This document shows, in pieces, positions 23,101-33,400 of a DNA stretch of 64,000 nucleotides. Location: positions 78,228,895-78,292,894 of the forward strand of contig OY294044.1 in assembly GCA_958510825.1 (NCBI GenBank), read 5' to 3'. Origin of the DNA: Brachypterus glaber (lineage: Eukaryota; Arthropoda; Insecta; Coleoptera; Kateretidae). The notes beneath the pieces are model-generated. The model made no database searches and was not told the DNA's origin. It was given only the letters and a program-made list of their open reading frames with translations. A program made the position numbers and the translations under genes. Every line of letters starts with the position of its first letter. Position 1 is the stretch's first letter.

Positions 23101-26013
23101 CATGGAGTTTGACAAAGGTCTCTGGTGAATTTCAAATATCTACCACCAATGTACATAGGTGATGAAGTAAGAACAATTTCCTTTAATGTTACCTTTTCAG
23201 AAGGTAAGGATGGTAAAAGATCAAAATTTTCTTTAAATAGAGAGTCAGTTACATCACTTAATATTTCCAAAATGTAGTTTCTGCTTATAAAATCGGACTT
23301 TCTTTTATTTTTGTATTGAAATTTGCTTTTGTTTAAATTATACACATTTTTTACTTCCTATAAATCAAAATAATTGATAAATGTATGCTACATGAATGTA
23401 TGCTACATGGAGACTAGAGTGGGTCGAAAAACAAAAATGTCTAATAGCAAAAAAAATTGTTACACATCAAAAAACAAGTTTAAAAATGGGAAAGCAAAAA
23501 ATAAATTAAAATTCAGTGGATAACTTGAGAACGCAATGAACACAAAGCAATTTATTTTTGCTTAGAACGTAAACTTGAGAATGGTGTAAGTAATACATAA
23601 AACTTTAAACACAGACAGGGTGGCCCAAAAAAAACCGAACACTTTTTAAACCGTTATAACTTTTTTGCCGTTTGAGCGATCTTTACTTACTTTGAAATAA
23701 ATAGGCTCAAAACATGTAAGATTCGGTGTATAATTTTCTTTATTTAAATTATTATTATATATTTTAGTAAGAAAGCTTTTTCTGAAGGGGTTATTTTAGA
23801 CCCATGGGGATTAGAGCAAAATGTAAAAAATGCTTTTCGTCTGTATTATGTTAAATGGTCTATCTTCAATAGTTTTGTGTGTTTACCTTTTAATTTAAAA
23901 TTGTAATTTATTTTTTATAATTATTTTGCCGAAAGGCTACAGATAGCATTAAATGGATTTTTTAGCTTGAAAAAATGATTAAGTAGGCGGTTATCTAAAA
24001 GTAATTTTGAAATGTCTCAAAAAATAGTATGTCAAATTAAAAATATTGAAAATCACCGATCAAAAAAACTAAGAAAAACGTATTAAAACTGCATTGTGGT
24101 GGATATATATTTTAAAGAAGATGAACAATAAAGAATGAATATATGTAGAAACAAAATTGTGTAGAAAAATAAGAAATAAGTCTAGTTTTTGTCAAAACGA
24201 AAAAAAGTGCTTAACTTAAAACAAAGGATGATGGGAATATTGTAAACCAATATGGAATTATTACTACAAATAACCAACCAAGATCCTGTACCATAATGTC
24301 CTTTTATATTATTGTTAAAAAATAAGACAGTGTTTAATATAATTTAATTTATTTGTAATAAAAATATATTTCCTCTTTAAATTCTTTCTTCGTTTAGCAA
24401 ATACTTAAATCTTGTTTTATTTTAGCAATTTATTATTTCTGATGTTAATGTAGTAAAATTTTCGAATTTCCTTATGCCATTTATAATTTTTGTGTTATTT
24501 AATACCCATGTTTCTTAAAATATACATCTAGAATTCAGCTTTCACATTTTCCCCTTGATTTTTAAATACTTTTTAAATTAAGAGATTATTTTTTGAGAGA
24601 TGTCATATAAATAAAACGCCTACTGAATCGTTTTTTTTTACCTTTAAAAATAAATTTACTGCAATATGTAACCGTTCGGAAAATTATGAATAAAAAATAA
24701 ACTACAACTTTAAATTAAAATTTAAACATACTCATCTATTGAAGAAACATCACTGAACATAGTTAGGTCAGAAAGTTTGATATTATACATTTTGCTCTAA
24801 TCCCCAACGCTTTAAGACAACCCCTTCGGAAAAAGCTTTATTACTGAACAATATAATAATACTTTAAATAAATAAAATCGGTAAAAAGGCAAAAAAGTTA
24901 TAACGGTTTAAAAAGTGTCCGGTTTTTTTTGGGCCACCCTGTAGGATTTTTTTAACATTTAAATTATTGCAATCACTTGCTTTATTTTACAGTTACTTAT
25001 ATTCATATCATATTTTTTTATTTATTTAATTTATAAATCAACAAGAAATGTCTTTTTGTGCCATAGAAAAATGTTTTAAACCTTATGTTTATATTCGTTT
25101 TTTGTATAAATAATACCGTTTATGAGATATTACATAAAATAAAATTGGAAACAAAAAAAAACTAAAGAGAGAAAAATTCGATCGACTTTAAATTTTCAGA
25201 AAAAAAATATCTTAGTAAAATTAAATATCTTTAAAGACATTTAATATAAATTAAGTGAATAATTAAAAAAATGTAAAAAATGAAATACTTATTCTGAATT
25301 TTTTAGGCCAATAAAAAAAAATCGAGCCTGCCGCTAAATTCTGATATTAAATAAATATAAAATTTTACCTACTTTGTCATCATTTTTGTATTCAATATTT
25401 AAACTGATTTCAAAATTGGATTTTCCAGATAACGTCCTATTTAAGACTTTCTCCAACTTTTTACTTATTGTATATTTAAAAATTTTACTTGTAGTTTCTA
25501 ATACTAGAGCACTTTTAAAAAAATCTGGATATTTCTCTTTTAAATATATAGCCATCCCATGTCTTCTAATCAGAACACTTTTGGGAACACTAACAAAAGT
25601 TTTAAAGTTGTTGAACTGATATTCGTTAATATCTGATTTCTTGTTAACTGCCTCAACAAATTGGTCAATCATTTCATCTTGGAGCATATCTAAACATAAT
25701 CGGCAAATATTCTTTTTCTGTTTCTTGGATTCACTTTCATCTAAATTATTTTCATCTAGGTTTTTATTTAACTAAAATGAAACGGAAATGTGTTATTAAA
25801 GACTGAAAAATAAGAATAGAAATAATTAAAACTGAAGCACAAAAATGTTTAATTAGAGTGCATATTAAATTTAATTTAGGGTGTCTACAAAAAACTGTAC
25901 AAAACATTTCATCCACGCTTATCCACTATAATTCCAGGACATTTTTTATACCTATACAAAAATATTTTTCATGTCTTGTGTAATTTTTCAATCATATATC
26001 ACAAAAAATATTT

Positions 26014-26076
<63 letters not shown>

Positions 26077-28986
26077 GGGTGTTTCAGGAAGGTGGTTCAC
26101 CCCCCTTAACTTTTTTATACTTTGAGCTATCCAAATGAAATTTGGAGATAATGCATAAAACAAAATTTGCAATTTTTTGACATATCAAACAACTTTTTTT
26201 CACTTCAGGTTTCTTCGGAAATGACCTTAACTTTCGATTTTTAAGTGGGACACCCTATATATTTTTACATATTTTGTCTTAGAAACCAATTCTGAATACA
26301 ACCATATGTCACTTGTCAATTTTTGACAGGTCATGTCAAAAGTGTAACTTTTAAACTTTTAAGAGCGCACCAAAAATAGAGTTTTCGGAAAAAAATCAAA
26401 ATAGTATTTTTCTTAAGAAACTAGACCAAAAATTAAGCAAATAAGCTAATTCAATGCACTCTAGGTTTAAAATAAAAATTTAAATAAAAAATGACATGTC
26501 AAAAATTGACAAGTGACATATGGTTGTATTCAGAATTGATTTCTAAGACAAAATATGTAAAATTATATAGGGTGTCCCATTTAAAAATCGAAAGTTAAGG
26601 TCATTTTCGGTGAAACCGCGCATGTCCTTTACCGCGAAGGCCATTACCGCGCAGTCCATTAGCGCGAATGGTCTTTAACTTGTATGAGTTTTACAGCGAA
26701 AATAGTTTACCGCGCCATTCTTTATACATTATTTTTATTTTATGTAAGGGGTTTTCCGTGGGATTGATGGCAGTTTGGTTTGGTTAGTTTTGGTTTGTAC
26801 TTTTATTGATAAAGTGGAACGTTTACTAAATGTATCCATATATATGTGTTTGAATTTTTTATGTGTGGGTTTTTTTTAATTTATATCGATTGATTTGTAT
26901 AAATATAATAATCAGTTTAGTACGAATCGTCATGTCGATCGAAATAATGAAAAGTGCTAGAGGTAAAGACCTTGCTATATTTCATATACAGGAAAGAAAA
27001 GACCTTTAAAAATAAAAAAATTGGAAGTGTGGAAATTACGACGTGCTTTGTTGCAAGGGGCGTTTGCATACTTCGGACGGAAATGTTTTAAAGGAAACTA
27101 GTCATGCCCACAACCCGGAAACAGCAGCTATATCATGTAGAACTATTTGATTGTTTTCTGCAAAATATTTTATTTTTTCTGTTTAATCTTTTTTCTGCAA
27201 AAAAAAATTAAAATAATTATGCGCGGTAATGGTTTTTGGAGTAAAGTCCATGCGCGGTATTGACCCCCTCGTGGTAATTTTCTTCGCGGTAATGGCTTTC
27301 GCGGTAAAGTCTATGCGCGGTAACGGTGTCGCGGTAAAGTAAATGGACGGTAAAGTCCATGCGCAGTAACGGTGTCACGGTAATGGGCTGCGCTGTAAAG
27401 ACCCCTACCCCCTCATATGTGAATGTCCATCGCTCGGTGCATCGCCGACACGTCTGAGATGGAAGTAGTTCGGGAACTGAACGAGATTATGAAACACTCC
27501 CCTGAAACCGAACCTGGACTTTATGAAAGAAACAGGGATAATATGAGGAGGTCTGTGCGGTTAACACAAGAGTCCAGGGACCAGTTGAGGTCTATGAACC
27601 CCGCACTGAACTAACTAAACTAAACTAAACTATAAAATAGTCGTTTCTATACAAATAATTTTTTTTTAATTTGTCAAACTATTTGACCTAGAGAATTGCG
27701 GTTCTCACCAATAAAAAAATCATATTTTTTTTCTATTAAATCGCATTTATGTAGTTTTGATAGTTTTTTGTTTTTTTTTTTCAAGATGGCGGCAAAAAAA
27801 ATTCAAGCCACTTTTTTTGCCGCCATCTTAAAAAAAACAAAAAACTATCGATACTAGTAATGCGATTTTATAGAAAAAAAAATATATGATTTTTTATTGG
27901 TGAAAACCGCAATTCTCTAGGTTAAACAGTTTTTGGCAATAACTTATAGTTTTTGAGTTATTGGCAATGACTTATTGAAGGCCAATATCAAATTTAAAAA
28001 AAAATATTTTCGAAACGGGACGTTTTTGAATAAAATCCCGTGAATATTTTTCTTAGACATCCGTGGGCTACACACCAAAATAATCAGACAGGTAAAATTC
28101 CGTTTTTTGGCCATATTATAGCAAAGAAATAACAAAAAAGTGCTATTTTGTGATTTTTTTTAATTAAACGTTTTTGAGAAAATGGCCTTAAAATTTTTCG
28201 CCACCATCTTGAAAAAACAAAAAACTGTCAAATAATAAATAATAAAATTTGATAGAAAAAATATAATTTTTTTAACGGCAAAAACTGCAGTTCTTACGTT
28301 AAATATTTTTTATGTTATTGCACGTTAATGCCACATTTTCGAGAAATTTAAAAAAAATTAAAAAATCATATTTTCGAAACGTGGAGGTTTTTCTCTAACA
28401 TCGGTGAGCTTAAGGGCGGATTTAGGGGGCCATGCCCCCAGCGAGATATATTAGCCTAGAAATAGCTTAAAAATTATATTTTTGGTGAATGCGCAATTTT
28501 TTTCCTTATGGATGCCACCCCCCTTAAAATGAAATAAATCCGCCCCTGGGTGGGCAACATATAAAAAAATCAGCCAAATCCGTGAAGCAAGCCCTCAGCC
28601 CTGCCTGAATCGGCGCGAATATCATCAGTTTTATTAAATAAACTAGTGGATAGTACAATGAGACAGTTCAGTGGGCTAGTATTTTTTTATAATAATTTAT
28701 TGTTTAATTATTAGGTACCTTTAAAAAAAACTATATAATTTTTTTTTGGGACATATAGGTTTAAACCACTGTTTTTTTTTTTTTGTTAAAACTGGTTTAA
28801 ATTAGTAATTTAAAATTATTGTTTTTTTATATTTTATTTTAAATTTAAGCTACCCATTTCTTGCCAGTGCAGTGCACTGCAGTGCTGGTTTCAGAGCATT
28901 CAAAAACTTGATTTGAATATTTTTCTGAGTCTAGGACCTACACTGATCTTAGTTAAAGGTCTATATTAATAGGCTATAGAGCCCTA

Positions 28987-29017
<31 letters not shown>

Positions 29018-30406
29018 TTATAATTATTATAAGACAGAGAGCGGTGATTTCCGATTTACATATTAAATTGTTTACAATTATAATTTACAATAAGTTAAAT
29101 AATTAAGTTTATGAGTACCCAGTCCGCACAAATTCATGGCAGGTACATGGCAGGTACATAACCACTGTTCTATGTGATGTTGCAGCCATGTTATTTTTAT
29201 AGTCCATGTACAGTCCTTGGACTTTAACAATTCCGCCTCAAATTATGTATCAGGTACATAACATGTAACATATCAGCTACATACCAGGTACATAACATGT
29301 TATATAACTTTTGCAATATAGATGAGAGGTATCAGCCATGTCGTTTTTATACTCCTTGATATGTAGCAGAAACATACCAAATACATCATAAGTTATCCCT
29401 TGCCAAACACAAAGGTCCCTAGGGACCAGGTGTTGAGGGCTATGAACCCCGCATTGAAACAACTAAACTATCCCTTGCCATATGGATGAGAGGTCTTTAA
29501 TACATTAAAATTATATGGGTGATATGTAACATGGATGTTATAATGTCCGTTTATATTCCCCCGTACCCCCGTTGAACGGCAAATATAAACTTCCAATTTC
29601 GAATAGGTAAATGACACAAATATGAAATACATATTTGTGTGCCACTTACCTATTCGAAATCTAAAGTCGATATCTACAGGGTCCGGTCGAAGTCTTAATT
29701 TCGTTTATTTTGCAAAAATAAAAATATATCTTAAACTGACACTCGGTTGTCCTGCTAGGTATACACACAAAAAAATTAAAACTACATATTACATATTCTG
29801 AATAAAATATATTTTAAAAAAGGTAACTGTTTGTACATTTTTTTTAAAAACGTAAAATAAATAAACATATTCTGAAAAAAAAAATATATTTAAAATTAAA
29901 AAAAACGTAATAATGCGTTTTTCGAGGGGTAAATCTCATACGAACTCCCGTACACCAAATTTTGCATTACCCAAGATTTGGCAAGATTTCGCGGGAGTTG
30001 GCAAGATTTCGCAGGATTTTGAAATATTTTGCGGGATTTCGCAAGATTTCTCGCAAAGTCTAAAAAAAAACTAAATAATTTTACATTTTCAAGTATAATA
30101 TACTTAGTATAAGTAAGGACAGAAATTTTTAATTTTTAACAAAATTATAAAAATATTAATTTATTATTCCATCAATCTATTTTCTAATCATCGTACAGAG
30201 TGATATTGGTAGACTGACAGTTTCAGGCTGCTGGCCCTCTTCAGTACCAGGAGTCTACCAAGTAAAGTCTAAAAACGTTTTCTTAATCAGCGTGCAGAGT
30301 TGACTCTTGGTACTGAAAAGGGCCAGCAGCCCGAAACTGTCAGTCTACCAATATCACTCTGTACGATGATTAGAAAATAGATTGATGGAATAATAAAATA
30401 CTTATA

Positions 30407-30463
<57 letters not shown>

Positions 30464-33400
30464 CGTTTTTGCGTAAATTACGCAAAAAAAATTCATTCAA
30501 AATCTCAGAATTCAGAATAAAATAAATACAGCGCCACACAAAAAAAAATGGATCTTCGAAGGACTCGACTAGTCAATTCCTATATATTTTGAGCCGCTGA
30601 ATGCGAATCTGAGGTCGAAATTTAAAAGTTTTTAAAAAGACCTCAAAAAACCTAGCAAAAGAGTACAAAAAGGATGTTTTTTTGAGTTTATTTTGAAAAT
30701 GGGACCCAATTTTTTAACTCCGACTCGGATTAAGCGGCAGGCAGACTAGACGAGTCTGTCGGAGATCCAACTTTAGTTTGTGTAGCTGTGATATTAATAA
30801 AACATTTTTTACAACTTTTTTCCACCAATATTACCGCGTCCCACTGAAATATGACATAAGTAGTACTTCTGGTGTACCACACCTATAATATGGATGCTTT
30901 TGTTTCGGCAGTTTAAGAGTTACAATATTATGTTAACCTATGCTACTGAGAGTAGCCGGTGAGGGAACATTCAAGTATTATGTAACGCAAATTGTGCCAA
31001 AATTCATACACTTCATACCCCGGCTCTCGCGTTATTATAGATTATTGAGATTTCATATTTTGCCTACCCCCCTAATACGGGGTGTGTTAGGGGGGGTAGC
31101 CAAAATATGAAATCTCTACAGCCTTAAATAACGCGAAAACCGGGGTATGAAGTGTATGAATTTTGGTACAATTTGCGTTACATAATACTTGAACGTTCCC
31201 TGATACACGTGGTACCAATGTAAAAAATACCGAGAGTCGCCGGTGACTCTCATGGTAGCCAACGTGTTAAATTATTTAAGATTTGGGGAATTTCGCAAGA
31301 TTTCCGCGAGGGTGGTACACAAGATTTCGCAGGAGATTTAGCTCGCAAAATACATTTAGAACAAGTTTTAGTTTTCTTCAGCCTTTTACAGTAAGGATCC
31401 CAACTCCTCGAGGATAAATAAATAAAAAAAGTATATCTCTTTTTCATCAAAGTTGTCACATAGAACTTGATAATTCTCAGCAAACAGCTTACCCATAAAT
31501 ATAGATTAACATACCACAATGACTTCAAATGTTCTCCATTTATTTTATCTATCCGTTTTTATAGGTAATAGGTACCTTTTTTTTGCAACTAATTGGGAAA
31601 CATTTTTTGTGTTGGGATACATCATCCATCCCATGGGATGGAATCTCACTGACGTCGTCATTTCCAACAAACGACACAACTGCATATTCCATTTTACTAA
31701 AAAAGTTAATCCATTATAATTTGAAATCTTATTTTGAGGTTAATTTTAAAAAAAAGTAATACGATTATGTAGATTATAAAACTTGTATAAACTAATAATT
31801 AGTTTTATTACTAACCTATCATAAAACACTCCAAAAAATAGCTTTTGCAACACAAAAATTAACAACAACAAACACTATTCCGTTAATTATGACGCCATAC
31901 TCTACTACTATTGGCCAAATGATGTAGGCTAGATTGCGGGAACTTCAAAATTCTAATTTCTATTTCCAAGAAATCACAATGTGATGTCATCTCTGATTTC
32001 TGTATTTTACAAGATATTACATAATTATAGTTATACCACGAATGCGGATAGGCGTATTCAACGATTATGGGAATTTGTCGATTTCCAAAATAACTTTAAA
32101 AAAGTAAATTTGATTTAACCAATAATAATAATAACTTATTTGTGAGTTTTATCCGAGTCGAACCCAACTGAAGTTTTAAATAAGCAATATTAAAAAAAAT
32201 CATGAAAAATGAAAAAAAATTGTTTTTTTTTTAAAGATCTTTTTTGAAAAACGAAAAATTATTGAAAAAAATATAAATTAAATTTTTCAAAAAAAGTTTT
32301 CAAAAAAACAAAAATTTTTTCAATATTTTTAATATTTTTTGTTTTTGTAGAATTGATTTTTATAATAAAAGTAATTACGTTAATCGGAATATTTTTTCAG
32401 CTTTTTTCGATTTTTTTTTTAAACTTTATCCCTCCATAAATTTTTTGTTTTTGGTGGGATTACTTTCACCTCGGATTTTTCCTGAAAATTTCAAGTCGAC
32501 CGGATTATTATTATTAACCTGTACATACGGTCAACATATTATGGTGAATTCATAACATTTTATGTATCTGGTATGTTCTCATACCATATATATGATACAT
32601 AACATGCAATATTGCATGTTATGTATCATACATATGTATGTTACATCTTATGTAATATGGCACATGTAACTTAAAAAATCTTTCTGTTATAGGGCATGTT
32701 ATGTAGCATACATATGTATGTTACGTCTCATGTAATATGGCACTTGTTACCTAAACAATCTTTCTTTGTGATGTTGCATCCATGTATGTGCGGACTGGGT
32801 ATTATCAAAATTAATATCCCAGAAAAACAAAACATAATACAAACAAAACTATTTTAAAAAAAATAACAATAAAGGGCTGTTTAGACAATTTTTGACCTCC
32901 CATGGTCTCTACCCCCCAAAAAAAAGTATGTCACTGATACTACAACCCTACTCAAATAATACAAAATATTTTAAAAATCTTATTATAGGACAGTTTTAAA
33001 CAGTTTAGGAAACAACAAAAAAAAATTAAAGGAGACTACCGAGATTGGCCTGTTAAAAATAAGTTACAATGTTTAAACCAATGATGGTTTTAGATCACAA
33101 TCTCTGATCATCATGTGAGCTTTCAAGGGACACAAAGTAGTCTGAAGGGAAACACTTAGTTCTGACATGAATAGGATGTAAGGCCAATATAGTGTTTAAA
33201 ATAAGCGTTTCCTACACATTGCTTCATGTCCCTTAAAAGCTCACATGATGATCCATCTAAAATCATCAGTGGTTTTAACATTGTAACTTATCTTCAACCT
33301 GTTTTGAATAAAAATATTGTCAGTCTGATTGAACTTTAGACCCCATTTCAATCATCCTATGGCTCAAATTAAGTGCATACAAATCAGTTTAAAGTGCAGT

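Larger units (their letters stand above)
29118..32799. mobile_element. 3.7-kb non-autonomous TIR element, copy A
   Basis: It begins CCCAGTCCGCACA and ends TGTGCGGACTGGG, with a TA on each side. It is nearly identical along its length to 54828-58399. Subterminal regions are rich in GTACAT/ATGTAC and CATGTAA motifs in both orientations. It contains two nested hairpins (30160-30393 and 30963-31201). The two small frames present in both copies (31519-31719 plus, 31250-31528 minus) overlap each other and show no domain I would trust; HPMGW in one recalls an MBT repeat only superficially. No transposase is visible, so it must be mobilised in trans. Superfamily unknown. It sits in PUS10 intron 1. 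Confidence 0.85.

Noticed and set aside
30287..30496. Minus-strand frame with an (IY)n tract
   Set aside because: Translation of a TA microsatellite plus hairpin sequence.
31250..31719. Two overlapping antisense frames conserved in both 3.6-kb elements (also 56851-57320)
   Set aside because: Conservation only reflects the recent duplication of the element. The HPMGW text recalls MBT repeats, but the rest does not fit and no longer frame surrounds it.
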